Of a stretch of 64,000 nucleotides of DNA, positions 13,216-26,159 are shown piece by piece; the stretch's first letter is position 1; every line of letters begins with the position of its first letter. The DNA is from Marsupella aquatica. Its lineage: Eukaryota; Marchantiophyta. The notes under the pieces were generated by a model that did no database searches, was not told where the DNA came from, and worked only from the letters and a program-made list of their open reading frames with translations. The translations under genes and the position numbers were made by a program. The stretch is from positions 29,512,001-29,576,000 of the forward strand of contig OZ316892.1 in the NCBI GenBank assembly GCA_973895155.1, read 5' to 3'.

Positions 13216-13276
13216 AAAAGAAATGTGGTAATATAAGGTGTGCACTCTTTGATTTAAAGAAATAAGGAGGTTTATC

Positions 13277-13440
13277 ATGGTATTGAGTGATGTAGTACAC
13301 CCTATATGTCATATTTTGATATGGTATCAAGTGATGTTGTACACCATACATGTCATATTTTGATGTGCAGTTTGTCATATTTTGATATGGTATCGAGTGA
13401 TGTTGTACACCAAATATGTCATATTTTGATGTGCAGTTCC
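13277..13440. repeat. Three-copy tandem repeat, 44-65 bp units
   Basis: Three units begin 'atggtat(t/c)(g/a)a' at 13277, about 13321 and about 13386, and contain 'gtgatgt(a/t)gtacacc' and 'tatttt gat'. The second and third also carry 'gtgcagtt'. Non-coding. Confidence 0.8.
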
Positions 13441-16400
13441 GAAGACCCCAGTAAACTGAAATCCTAGCATCATGTTATAGTTTTCCCTAAAGTGGTAAAT
13501 CCCGGGTACACCCGTCCACCATGATATTCACTTGAATTCAGGGTGACTTACCATTTGAACCCACCTTCAAGGACTCGCATTTAGAGTACAGGCTCAAACT
13601 GCAAGAAGGCCTCTTGGAGGTGGCTCACCCTAAGTCATGAACAGTTCCTAACTTCCTGATCAAGAGAGTTGCTCTAACGGTCAGAAATTAATTTAAGGAA
13701 ATAATCTTGCCACCCTAACAAAATAGGAAACCCCTCAAAAATTACCCTGGTGTAGGCACTGAAAGCTTCCAGCCTTTCCAACTTGTCCTCTTTATCCTAC
13801 AGCACTCTCAGGAGTATCTTCTTATTAAACATTGGTGCATCCAATGGCCGGCACATTTGCAATGGGTGAACAATGATGAGTTGTGCTCCCCCAGTACTTG
13901 TTAAGCCCCTCTAATTTTGCTCAACCTGCTCTGTACTGCCATGGTTAATGTCTACCACTAGGGTGATTTACTCAGGTCTACCACAATGCAAGCCCAAGTA
14001 CCTATGTGTATGCACACAAACTAAGGGCTCCCAAAACCCAAAACCCCCATACCCATCCTTACTCACTAGCATAATCTAAACATCCACACACACAAAATGT
14101 GATCTGAGAAACCTGTTGACTTTACGGAGTAGGTCATGAGAGATTGGTTTAGAATTCACCTGGATAGTGAGTTATAGTGTAGCTTTCCCACTGACTGGAT
14201 TCCATCCAAGTTGGACCTTTGTTTTGGCCACCCAAGAGTGGCTGGTAATCATTCCGTTTCTATTGCCTATCCAACGGCCCCCCTTTGTACCGTATTGAGA
14301 GTATTTGCCGTTTCTGGTGGGGAAGCCCTTAAAGTAGAAGATTTTGACGTATTTATAGGAATCTCAAAATTATAAATAAAAACCCAAACAATTTTAATGA
14401 TGGGAAAGAGCAACCCACAAAATATTGTATTGTCTGATAATTCAGTGAGTAGAGTTTGTTACAAAAAGCAATAGGCTCTAAATCCCCATGATCATAAACT
14501 TTTTGCTTATTGTGTGGGATTTGTGCTAGAATATATATATGATGATGTGGAGTAAACAAAACTTTACTTTCATACAAAGACTATTTGGGGATCCCATCCG
14601 AGCCTTTTGAGATCCCGTTGGGCTAACTTGGATGGAGAATAAATGGTACAATTCAATTTTATGCTCCCATGGACCGTATACAGGACTGTAAATAGATTCA
14701 CACAGCTGGGGTGGACCAGTACATCCGGGTTGGAAGTCCATGGGAACATTTAAGCAACCCAGAGGTCAGTCCACCCTTTATTTGGCAAAAGAAAAGAAAA
14801 GAAAGAAAGAAAAAAGATTAATGATGCCTCATGCAAACAATTGTGTAGGGGTCCTCTCCTGTGCTTGTATTAGAGGCTACATGATCTATTGATCTAAGTA
14901 AAATACAGTAGGGCTGTAGAATTCAAGACCAGACTGCCAATCTAATGTACAGGCTCATTAATGAGCCCCAAGCCCTCCTGCCCACCTTACTCTCCTTTGC
15001 TCACCCCACTATTAGCCCATCTCGTGAGTTTTTGAAGTGTGCAAGGGGGCTTGTGTACTTGACGGGGGGGGGGGAGGCGGGGGCAGCTTCAACAAAAAAT
15101 AACTACTTGCAGTGGGTTTATTTTTCCAACTCTCTTTTTGGTTGCCATTCCATGACACTAATTCTGCCTGGTACAATTCTCTTCTGGCCTAGAAAAAATC
15201 AAATGAATCCCATTCAAATAGTCAGCATACTCTGCCAGGTACAATTCTTTAGAGTTACTAGTGTCTTCCCTCCTAGATTGTTTCAATTGGTTCTAGTTTG
15301 GGCCCATCTCAAGCTCCCAATAGTGTTATGGGCAATAATTCCAGAATGAAACTGCTATATATGGTGAATCTATCTTCCAGTATTTTGTCTTATTCAAACT
15401 TTTTTTCTTGTGTATTTTAATTCAATGTGTCTTACCAAGGTGCATCCCTTGTATACTTTAGATTTTGAATTTAATCTGGCACCCCTCTAAATTTTTCAAT
15501 CTTTGGTATACTTTTGATCATCCACCCTTTAACAAAGCTCACAGAAGTTCTAGCCCTTAGTGAAGAAGAAATGATCTAATTAAAGTGCACTCCTCATGTC
15601 TTTAAGTTCTACTCATAATTTGTGTCCTAAATTTATGGTTTTAATTCATTTGAGTGTCATTACCTAAGATAAGTACATAAGTATCTTTACTGGTGTATAG
15701 TATGTGCATAACCCAATACCATAGACTTAAATTTTTCGGGTTCATTATTATTTTTATTTACATGTGTATTTTTACTCTTGTACCTTATGTGCACAACTTT
15801 TCAATGTCACCCTTCCTAATCAATGTCCTATTTATATTTGCCACAAAAAATTAGATCACCTCTATTTCACTAAAAAAAACTTGAACTTTTTGCTAGAGGA
15901 CAAAATAACTTTTCATGTTCCAAGATGAGTATGCTATATATGGGGCAAACAAAATTAGGATTAATGTTATTTAATGCACATAATCTTAGCGCTAGACTTA
16001 TGCAACTCACATACTTAACTTTAATCAAAGCAAACTTCACCTGAAATTTTGAGCTAGGCAAATAGTGATCCCAAGACTACTGTGAACGGATAGAAGTGCA
16101 ATGACAACTGTACAGGCATGACTGTCATGTGTAAGGAGAATAGGAGGAGATACTCCACCTCCAGTAGCCTTTCTGCACGTGCTTAGCACACCTGGCCAGG
16201 TGGAAAGTGCAGATTTCGTATCAGATTTTATATTTGTCTGGACTTTTATGTCTGTACCTGTTTAGAACCTTTCGCTGACTCTGTCAAACATATAAAACAA
16301 AGAGGATATCCAAGAAAGTAAGCAACTCACAAAACTCACTTTGTGGAAGTTAAGGGTGCTTAATCTTACTAATAAAACACTATGTAAAACTATTTTCCAG

Positions 16401-16787
16401 GGCCATAGTCTAGACTGAAGCCTCTAGATTTTAACTCTCAATTTTACTAATAAAAAGTGATTCACAACTTTTTTCAGGGCTATGGTCTAGAATGAAACCT
16501 CTAACTCTCAATAAGGACAAAGCTGAAAATGATAGTGGACAAAAGATAGGGGCAAAGTTGAATCGGAAATAGGGTAGAACTCTGCTTTGTGCAGGATGTT
16601 TTTGTCTTCATCTCAATTAATGTTCAATGAATTGGTAATCAAGCTAGTTATTACTAATTCACTTGTAGAATTCAATAATGAACTTTGTGTCTGAATTTCA
16701 AACAAGCAAGTCTGGGAAAATGACAAATTACCCTGCTAAAATTATCAAATTCTCCCCAATGGTATATATTAAAAAAATAACATGAAA
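13441..16787. other. AT-rich intergenic DNA, no gene recognised
   Basis: Low-complexity A/G tract near 14790-14820 and a G-run near 15064. No open frame with recognisable content and no clear transposon termini. Confidence 0.45.
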
Positions 16788-17900
16788 GTGAGAAATTCAC
16801 ATGAGCCAACAAGAAAGTTTTCAGAGATGGTGAGAATAAAGACGAAAACTAAAACGATACAAGTCGGAATTAAAGGGAAATTCACAACTCTGGTCTCAGA
16901 TTAAAAAGTGAACGTTTTCTTCAGAAAGGTATCAATCAGGACAAAAATAAAAACGAAACGATACAAGTCTGAAAAGAGAAATTCACAACCCTTGTCTCAG
17001 ATTAAAAAGACAAAGTTTTCTTCAGAAATAATATGAAGAAGGACAAGAATCAAAAGGCAACGATACAAGTCAAGAAGAAAAATTCACAACCCTTGTCTCA
17101 GATTAAAAAGGAGTTTCCTTCACTCAGAGATGGTATGCAGAAGGATAAGAAATAAAAGGCAAAGATTCGAGTCTGAATTAAAGGAAAATTCACAAGTCTA
17201 GTCTCAGATTACAAAGCGAAAGTTTTATTCTGAAAGGTATGAATACGAACCCAAATACAAGTCTGAAACAAAAATTCACAACCCTTCTCTCAGATTATAA
17301 AGAGAGCTTTGTTCAGAGATGGTATGAAGGACAAAAGAAAAGGCAACTATACAGGTCAAAATTAAAGGAAAATTCACAACTCTTGTCTCATACTAAAAAA
17401 AGAAAGTTTCTTCAGAGATGGTGTGAAGAAGGACAAAAATGAAAGCCAACGATACAAGTTTGAATTAAAGAGCCACTAGCCATGACATAAACATTGTTAC
17501 ACAGATTTCATCATTTTAAGTAACTTTTTAAAAAATTGTGGAGCAAAGTCTCAGGGTAGAGGGGAAGAATATGAAAAAGGAATAAATCTTGGACACTTCT
17601 CCCTTGTATGTGGCCAGTGGTGGCTTAAAGAGAAATTCACAGCTCTCATTGCGCATTAGAGAGAGAGAGAGAGAGAAAGAGTTTTCTAGAGATATGTGAA
17701 AAAGGACAAAAAATAAAAGCCAACTATACAAGTCTGAATTAAAGAGATAAAGAGAAATTCACAGCTCGATATCATTGCGGATTAAAAAGAGAGTTTTCTA
17801 GAGATATGTGAAGAAGGACGAAAATAAAAGCCAACGATTCAAGTCTGAATTAAAGATAAATTCACAACTCTCATCTCAGATCAAAAAGAAAAATCAAATC
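16788..17900. repeat. Tandem array of about ten 86-120-bp units
   Basis: Each unit begins '(g)aaattcacaactc', continues 'tctcagattaaaaag', has 'ttttcttcagaga' or a variant and 'gaaggacaaaaataaaag', and ends 'gatacaagtctgaattaaag'. Units start near 16788, 16874, 16978, 17078, 17183, 17269, 17369, 17631, 17753 and 17856. Indels between units break any reading frame, so it looks like a diverged satellite rather than a coding repeat. A small element at 17471 interrupts it. Confidence 0.85.
17471..17624. mobile_element. Small MITE-like insertion in the tandem array
   Basis: About 154 bp of unrelated sequence interrupts the array. It is flanked by the direct repeat ttaaag (17465-17470 and 17625-17630). 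The ends are imperfectly inverted: 'agccactagcc' at the left, and 'ggccagtggtggc' at the right, whose complement starts 'gccaccactggcc'. Superfamily unknown. Confidence 0.5.
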
Positions 17901-18126
17901 AACAGAACCCAACCCAACATTCTCTCATGGACTCATTGGATGGAACCTTGCCGGGACCTGATCACTGGCCCATTTGTACGAGTGTGTTGCTCCTAGTGTA
18001 CTTTCTGAATTCCTCATTTAGTTGCCTTTTAGGGCGCCCATCTTCTCCCCTGGTTCCGGACCCACTCATTTGTAGCACCTCTACCTTTGATCCACTTGGG
18101 TTTTGCCTGTTGGGGCTTGCACTTTT

Positions 18127-18333
18127 ATGTATGCTGACTTTATCAATGGAATTCATTTGGTTTTTCCAAGCCAAAATAAATAAAATACAATCACTAAAGT
18201 TCCAAACTCTAGAGGATTCACCATTTATGTATGAGAACTTTATGAATGGAATTCATTTGGTTTTTTGAAGCCCAAATAAATAAATAAAATAAAATCACGA
18301 AAGTTCTAAACTCTAGAGGATTCATTGATTTTG
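18127..18333. repeat. Two-copy tandem duplication, period about 101 bp
   Basis: Units at about 18127-18226 and 18227-18333 both carry 'tttatgtatg', 'atggaattcatttggtttt', an 'aaataaataaaat' tract and 'aactctagaggattca'. Confidence 0.8.
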
Positions 18334-18387
18334 CAGAGAGAGAGTCAGAGAGACTCTCTGCAGAATCAATGAAAATCAATGAATCCT
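18317..18387. repeat. Inverted repeat able to form a long hairpin
   Basis: Left arm 18317-18346 and right arm 18352-18387 are complementary (ggattcattgatttt... against ...aaaatcaatgaatcc) apart from a short bulge, around a 5-base loop. It lies at the right edge of the preceding duplication. Confidence 0.7.
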
Positions 18388-19989
18388 GTATAGGAAGAAA
18401 CGGTAGAGTAGAGCACTAATACGAAGATAGCCCGTGAATTATTTTCTTCAGACGAAACGATTGCTGAACTTACTGTCGACGAATCCGAAGGAATGAATGT
18501 ACGCAGACCGGATTCCTCTCAAGTCAGAGGAGCCGTGTGATTTACGCACGACTTTTTAGAAAAAGAGAAAAAGGAGGGAAAGAAATGATGAGTAGAGTGA
18601 TGGTGATGATGAGTAGAGTGAGTTTCGTCGGCTTTTGTAACGAGATTAGCACTGAAGTCTGGTGATGCATCTCACGCGGCCCAAACGCGAGGGAGGGGAA
18701 GAATCATGGTGGGAATCTGGAGGACCACTCCTCCTGCTGTTGTTCCTGCTGTTAATTGATCCCTATGCGGGCTGGAGTGGATCCTGCTGGAGTGGATCCT
18801 GTTGCTGTGCACTGTGCAAGGATTGTGTGAAGAAGGAGTAGTCGTAGATACACCAGTCAACAACTGTGGCAGTCGCCCCCTCAGAAGCCACGCAGGCACC
18901 CCGAGAGCCTGAAAGGAAGGACAAGATGGCCGCTCATTCCTCGTTCCTACCACCCCCTCGACCGCCATTCACAGCTTTTCCGCCTGCCTCATCTTCCTCT
19001 TCTTCTTGCTCTTCCTCCCACGCCCTCTCCATCCAGAGGAAATCCCACCACGGTCCCCTGCTTCTGTGGGCTGGATGGGCTTTGCCTCTCTGCATTCGTT
19101 CACATCTTTACACGGCTCTCAACGACTACTGCTTGTGATGTGACGATGATGATGGCGGAGGTGGTGATGATTGCGTAGATGATGCATGCCTCGAGTATCT
19201 GCATCACCCACCTTCGAATTTGGGTGTACCTCAATAAATCAGGGCCTCCGTTTGGGAATTGTCGGAGACTCAGGGCAGGGCGTGATCTTTGAGGCTAGAT
19301 CAGGGTCTGTGTATATTTTCTAATATGGAATTTTGCAATTGGACTTGGAAGATGTCTGTCCGTCCAACGAACAAGCAAGGAACTATCATGACATCTATCA
19401 AGGTCCCTGTTTTCGTAGGTTTGGCATGAAATATGGGGAGAATTCATCCATGCTCACCGGAATAAGTTCGATGTCCTGCTCAATCAGGAGGTGGGGTGGT
19501 GCATCGTAGGTATTTCGAATCTCGCTGCCCATTTTGCTGTTCAGCTCCAGTCCTTGTGTGCAGATCGGCTTGATGACAGAGTGAGGTGGGCTTTTGCTAT
19601 CATTTTTGCAATCTTCCAGTTGTAGATCTGATTTCATCCTATTTTCCGTTTGACATCCCGAAAGTTGCAGCTGAAGAGTCCGGGTGGACTGAAGGCTTGG
19701 GATTACCATACGACATGAGAGGATAGCAGAGAGTGATGGGAAAGAGTGAAACAGAATTTTCATAGGTTGACGGACGGTGCACAGTATATTTCACAAGGGA
19801 TTGAAAGCCGTGCCCTTGAGGATACTCATCTTTGTTTATCTGAAATGCAGTTCTCGGGCAAATTCGAGGAATTGGAGACTGCGGAGACTTGCAGATCACA
19901 CGTGCAACGGCCTTGTTTCAAATACCAGCAGGGAGGAGAAGAAACTGTAATTAGCCAATTGTAATGGTGGCAGAAGGCGTGCAGGTGCG
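18388..19989 (+). other. Upstream region of the ALMT-family gene
   Basis: No recognisable gene. Contains GATGAT/GAGTAG repeats (18585-18620), a duplicated 'gctggagtggatcctg' near 18770-18800 and pyrimidine-rich DNA near 18950-19030. Probably promoter and 5' UTR of the gene starting at 19990; no defined promoter element can be supported. Confidence 0.35.
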
Positions 19990-22900
19990 ATGGCGACAAC
20001 AAATAAGAACTTAAACTATCCGTCCAACAGCTCTGGGATCTCGGAAACAGCTACAAGAACAATTCCAGCGCCATCGCCGGCGTTGAACCCTCAGTCTCCA
20101 CCGGCACGGACTCGATCACCACCATCTAGTTGGATTAGGTCAGAGAATGGCATTCCCATACCATCAGCATTGAGGAGTAACGAGTACTCCTACTACATAC
20201 CAGGATGTGATTCTCAACGTACCGCATTTACCGCTCCTAGCTCGTGGCAAACAATCCAGACCCCCTCGAGCTGGAGTGGAACCTCGGTGATCAACAATGA
20301 CGATGCGGTCTCCGCTCATGGGGCGGATGATAGATCAAGCGTGGGAACTGATGCGGGTTCTGTGGCAGGGCTCAGCTATGCACGGAAGAGGAGGTTGTTG
20401 AGGCACATGAGTAGAGCCTCCCTCTCTAATGCTACTAATCGGAAAGGCTTACACAAAAAGAAGGAGAGATGGACCAAAAAGTTGGAAGATTTTCGTGAAT
20501 ATGAGGATGGAATTTTCAAGTCTCTGCTCTGGCTTAAGGCAGGCGTTGGAGCAAGTCTCGCTGCCTGCTTGTCCTTTGCTCCCTTTGTCCCTTCGTTTTT
20601 TAGACAATACGCATGTGTAGCAGTTCTCGGTGTGGGCATGTCACTTGAGAGCAATGTTGGGCTCACTCTCCAAAAGGGCTACAATCTCATGCTTGGATCA
20701 GCTTTGGCAGGGGTATGTGCATTGATAGTGAGTCTCATTGAGCCACATACAGGAATCTTTAAGCCTTACTATCTCATCACGTGTGTATTTCTTGGTGGGT
20801 ATTTGCCACGGTGTATCTCCCTTCCACAAGTCATCAGGAGTCGTTGGGCCCAAACAACAACCTTTTACATTTCAATCTTCCACGGTTTGATACTCAACCA
20901 ACAGATCAAAATGGAATACACCGGCCAATTTCTGTTGAATTGCTTGTACTATGCGACTGGGTTTGTGATCGTCTTATTTTTTACGTTGTGGGTCAAGCCC
21001 GAGTATGCTGGAGATGCCTTGCTCGTGCTACTGGTGAGTGATTTCCATACTACAGGTGTAGTGTTGGAGAGGATAGTGGAAGACTACAGGGGTGGCGTGG
21101 TATTGACGAAAATTCAAGAGCTCCTTTCTGGAGTTGTCACGGAGGACCACATTCACCATGATCTCCAGTACATCATAAAATCTACAGATGAGGTGGAAAA
21201 GCTGGTAAGGTTGCCTGGAACCCGATTTTCGATAGCATTCTCCGCATATCTAGCACCTCCACTACTATTCACTACTATTCAACACCGTAGAGCAAAACTG
21301 AGTGGCTTCAAAGAACTCTCTGTACTCGTACCGAATTTATGTACTTTCGAACGGTTACAAGTTATGGAAGTCCAACCTTAGGGATTATCATCCTATCCGT
21401 TGTTTGTTCGCGAAGATAGGATTGGGACAACATCCTACCTTGCTTTGGTTTGTAGAACAGTTTTTCGTGTATTGGCCTCTTGGATCCTCTCATTGGACAA
21501 ATTCTGCCATGTTAGTATGACTTTAATTTCGGAGGACTTTATGTTTGTTTTTATTTTTTAATTCAAGACTGACGTGGAGGTGTCCATTGTGGGCCTGTTT
21601 TTAGTTAATCTCCAACAATGCTAACACTTCAATCAGGTCTTATAAAAACAATTCTATGCATTTGCGTCCAGACATGATGGTGAGTGAGTCCTCTATTTTG
21701 AAAACCCTAATTAGGATAATTTTCTGGTTGGTGCAGATGGCTGCTGTGAAATGGGAACCTTCTCATGGGAAATTTTGCAAGGGCTATCCGTGGGACCTGT
21801 ATCCTACACTACTAGACATGTTACTACAAGTGATGTATGATCTAATTGCTTTGGACTCGGCCTTGCGAGCGGAAATTCAAGCACCATTGGACGTTCGAGT
21901 ATTTTTTGCGGAGGACATGGAGATAGTTGCAAGAGAATGCTCTATGTACGTCGAGTTACAACCCCTGTGAGCACTTCGAAGTTTATGAATGTCTTATGAA
22001 ACATGAGGTACTTTGTTGCTGCTTTCTGCATTTGACAGAATGAAGAGACAATCTGTTAAATCAACAGGTTTAAGGGTTCCAATCTGATGGCACTTCTCGT
22101 GCCGAGAATGCTATTGCTCTTGTCTTTAAGAAAGTTTCAGAGAGATGGAGTTTTGGTCTAAAGTATGTAGTACAGCAAAGAAGAGAATATTGCTTGGGTG
22201 TTCACTTCTCTTCAATGTCCTTTGTTAGCTGATCACGACACTGAAAGATTGCCATCCTCATTACAGCATTGATCCGAACGACACTTTCTCTGTGGAGGTG
22301 ATGCAGGTTGTTTCACAAAGTAGGTGATGCACTTCTGGAGCACAAAAAAATTGACTACCATAGCTATGTCCAACGCGCACAACTAGCTACTCTCAATTTG
22401 AGAACGAAGTTGAGCAAGCATTCAGCAGCTGTTCTTGCCCAGGATGACCCGCCTCGCTCATGTGGGATGACGAGAGATCCATCACGGCAGTCCATCCAGG
22501 AGGTTTACGAGGAGCTGCCTGAACCAATTATGAGCCCAGTCCCAACACCCCCACCATCACCAAAGAACGCGGACAGGTGATTCTGCTCCTGACATGTGTT
22601 TTGAAAGATTTGGGGTTTAAATAATTTTGTCGAAGAGTGTTTCTTTTACTTAAGAAGTCATGGAGTCCTTCAGTCAGGAAAGATGAGAAAGTATTTCGTC
22701 CCCTGTAAAGACCTCAACCGATTAAACGATTTGGGAATGATCGACCTGTTTCACGCAAACGCTACACAATTAGGGTAGTTAACTCCGATGTACAATAGTT
22801 GCAATATAACGCTCTCAAATTGGTCGTTTAGTGGCAAGATCCTTCAGCAAGAGAACACACTGCATGTAACAGAAAATCCTTCCTGCAAGCTGAAATAGGC

Positions 22901-23521
22901 CAATTGAAACCGTTGCTTGGTAGCACTGTCATATTCTACCAAGTTTGTGTAAGTTCTGGTTGTTGTTTTGGTTACTGTACCATTGTTTTGCGTAATGTAC
23001 TGGAATTTTTATGGTTAACACTTCCAGACTATGAAGTTTTTAAGTTTGGCCAATTCTTGCACTGAGTCAAGCGGTAAAATGGGTTCTTATTGCCAAGACA
23101 ACTTATGTCGGGCTGTCAGTTTTGGCCTAGTCGAATAAGCAACGATTTCTCTATATCAGAGTCTCAGACCTTGAACGTAGTGTCGATTGGCCATGAAGTT
23201 CTTAGATCTTAAATTGGTCTGTTGTACGTTTCAATGAATGCTGATAGTTTGAAGAACTTGTGTCGTGTTTACTCTTACAGAGACACTATTATAGGACAGG
23301 ACTTTGCGACGGCTCGGAGGCTGAGCATGGCAGAGGAAGATTGGCGGGCGCGTCTTTTTTCAAGAAGGCAATCTGTTTGTGAACACTGGGAAGAAACTCA
23401 ACAGCAGATATCTTCACTCTCTTTTATAAAATTCGCCTCTATTCTCATTGAACTCATGGGTAAAGTGAAGGGTTTGGTGAACATGGTAGACCAGATTTCG
23501 GAAAAAGCTCAATTTAGCGAG
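19990..23521 (+). CDS. Aluminium-activated malate transporter (ALMT) family protein
   Basis: ALMTs are plant anion channels of plasma membrane or tonoplast. Exons by eye: 19990-21204, 21737-21945, 22307-22576 and 23281-23521; phases fit at every join (0, 2, 2, then 0 into an unplaced short last exon, possibly after the acceptor near 23630). This gives about 645 residues. Exon 1 has a long hydrophilic N-terminus (about 175 residues, longer than usual) and six hydrophobic segments, from 'AGVGASLAACLSFAPFV' to 'ATGFVIVLFFTLWV'. Exon 2 starts 'MAAVKWEPSHG', the WEP hallmark of the family, and continues with the conserved 'EIQAP' helix. Exon 4 has the conserved C-terminal 'LIELMGKVKGLVNMV' helix. 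Exon 3 is Pro-rich and variable. The family call is firm; ion specificity and membrane are not readable. Confidence 0.85.
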
Positions 23522-23559
23522 GTAACTTTATAATATATATAATCCCCTAAAAATCCTGT

Positions 23560-24509
23560 AGACACCAATCCTTGTCTTTATAATAATATAATAGGGTCGA
23601 TTTGTTTACTCTTTTACAATAGAAAGTTTCAGAAGTGCCCCAGGGGACCTTGTAGCATCCCATTACAACACAAATCATTTACGAGGTATCATTTAGGTTG
23701 GTGGCAAGTCACACTATGGTAAGATTCTGTGCCAAAATTGATTTGGATTGCTACTCTGCAATCCCAGAAATCTTAGGTTAATCCATTACGTAAACTCATT
23801 ATAGGTTTTGCATAACCTGCAGTGCTGAAATGCGGGTTGTTCTCTGGAACATTCTGCCAGAAATCTGCTGGGTTGCCAACCATTTAGGCTATAATGTTCT
23901 AGGTGACATATGCTGGCCACCGAGGACACCATTCATGGCTCAGATATTCGAAGACTTGTTCTGGTTGTCCACAGGAATTGGAATCAATATTTCGTTGTTC
24001 GAGCAAAACTATTTGAGGGGAGGTTGCGGTTACGAAACCCTGAGGAACACGATTTCCATCAATACAACTGCCTAATTAAAAACCTTCAGAGTTCCCCTGC
24101 TTACATTTTGAGTGAGGGACAACAAAAACTCATCTTCATTCTGCATTTTAGACAGCACAATCTCGCAATGTTCTGCCATAATTTGTGTAGTGGTGCATTT
24201 CGTCTGCCCCGTGGAAAAATCCACGATTTTCAGATGGCCCAAATTCTGCATGCGTATTGATGGAAGACCATGAACACTAAACGTTAACCCTAAACTATCA
24301 ACTCAGCCATGACCATGATGTCCAAATTCTGGGTGCGTGTGGATGGAAGATCATGAACCCTAAACCTAAAGTGTCCATTTGGGGGCCTCAAAGGTACAGT
24401 TACAGATGATGGCCATCCCTTCCTTTCTTTCACAATCTTAGCCTTAGCTTTCTCACAGGGTTGTGTAAAATTGTCCATTCTCCTCTATAGTGACTTCATG
24501 TCATGGTAT
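23560..24509. other. 3' region of the ALMT-family gene, no other gene seen
   Basis: May contain the last short ALMT exon and 3' UTR. Open frames at 23830-24260 have no recognised motif. Confidence 0.35.
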
Positions 24510-25035
24510 ATGATCCCTTCTGATCATGGCACATGAACAATCTTTATATGATCCCTTCTGATCATGGCATATGAACAATCTTTATGGCAAAAAGTAATGG
24601 ATTATGAATTTAATAGTACATAATGTTTTTGTAAGTGATTAAGGCCATGACTTTTGAAGTTCTGATCATAGTTGATCATGGCATATGAACAATATTCATG
24701 GCAAAAAGCTATGGATTATGAATAGTCCATAACTTTTTGTCAGTGGTTAAGGCCATCAAGTTTTAAGGTTTGAGACCCCCTCATAACCTTGTTGTCTGTG
24801 GTTAAGGCCATCAGTTTTTGAGGGTTGAGACCCCCTCATAAGCCATGGTTGATCATGGCATGTGAACAATCTTCATGGCAAAAAGTTATGGATTGTGAAT
24901 TTAACAGTCGATAACTTTTTGTCAGTGGTTATGGCCATGGAGTTTTCAGGTTTGAGACCCCCTCATAAGCCTTTTCGTCAGTGGTTAAGGCCATCGAGTT
25001 TGAGGTTTGATACCTCCCTCATAAGCCATGACAAT
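24510..25035. repeat. Compound tandem repeat array
   Basis: Interleaved units recur: 'gatcatggca(t/c)(a/g)tgaacaat' (about 24520-24850, four times), 'atggcaaaaagttatggatt' variants (three), 'gtcagtggttaaggccat' variants (five to six) and 'gagaccccctcataa' variants (four). Larger units of about 170-200 bp seem built from these blocks. Non-coding. Confidence 0.8.
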
Positions 25036-25662
25036 GACTGCCATCGTTGGTAAATCCCTCTGATCCTCAAAGTGGAGGAAAACGACCACCTGCGGGATTC
25101 TTCTGAGACTCAAACTTGCACTGACATCCCAGCTTGACAATACTTCCATTTTTCTTTTGGTTTGGATGTGAGATCTATCCTGGAATTTTCTTTTGCTTTT
25201 TCTTTCCGTGAGCAACTATTTGATGGCCAAGAAGGGAATAAAGTGAGGAGCTCTACCATGTCCACGATTCATTCCTGTTAGACAAGGGCTTTTTCTGTGT
25301 GAATCATTCTTTGTAACCGTAACCATCAAGTCAACCTGACAACGTCTACAATATATCCGAGTTACTATTGATAGACTTGGGACTAAGACAACTTCTGCCA
25401 CCGTGCACTTACATTGGCTGTTTCCTTTCAGGAAATCTTAACATGTTGCGAAGAGTTTGTGATCTGCAGGTTATACATAATTCATGAACAATTTGCGAAG
25501 GGTGTGATGCTTTGTGGTAGTTTTGCCTACTCGTTTCATAGGGGTGCTAAAATCCTTGCTAACCTGTTGGATTTGCACAGTTTCAGCTTGGACGGAAGTA
25601 ATCATTCCAATGCTCAGTAACGTGGAAATGAGCATAGCATTAGACATCCCATGCGTGCAAAG

Positions 25663-25826
25663 GTCCATTCGATCCACAATCCAAAATAGGAAAGAACACA
25701 CAAGAAACCACGTAAAGAAAGATAAATTCCATATTTGAGATGCAATGGTCCATTCGCAAGCCACAATCCGAAACAGGAAAGAACACGCAAGAAACCACGT
25801 AAAGAAAGATAAATTCCATACTTCAG
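25663..25826. repeat. Two-copy tandem duplication, period 85 bp
   Basis: Copies start at 25663 and 25748. The block 'gaaaccacgtaaagaaag' and its flanks are identical between copies, and the rest differs at a few positions, so this duplication is fairly young. The overlapping minus-strand open frame (26049-25471) reads through both copies but resembles nothing known. Confidence 0.85.
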
Positions 25827-26159
25827 AAACAAGGAGGCGTCCCGACGTCAAAATTCTTTTCTTAAAAGCGGCTATGTACAAATCCTTGAATGTAACAGTC
25901 ACGAGTAAGACCTCGCAATTCCATGATATGGGCAGAGCACAGACTGCTGAATTTTCTCTGCATCTACTCTGGAAATCCATCTTGCAATCGTTTGCCCTGT
26001 GAGAAGACTGTACAACCAAATACGCACTGACGCTAGCGATGCTCACCACGTTGTCTCCTGTGCTAAATTGGCATGGGAAGGCTAATTTTAATCACAGTTA
26101 CACGTGCAGTACTCCAGGCATCGAGGCGCTACTTTGATAGTAAAGATGTGTACTTGGCC

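Noticed and set aside
16788-17900. CRISPR-like repeat array
   Set aside because: Units are diverged, have no unique spacers of even size, and the genome is eukaryotic.
25471-26049. 192-codon minus-strand open frame with repeated hydrophobic segments
   Set aside because: The repeats are the 85-bp tandem duplication read in one frame; no family similarity and no clear neighbours or splice sites.
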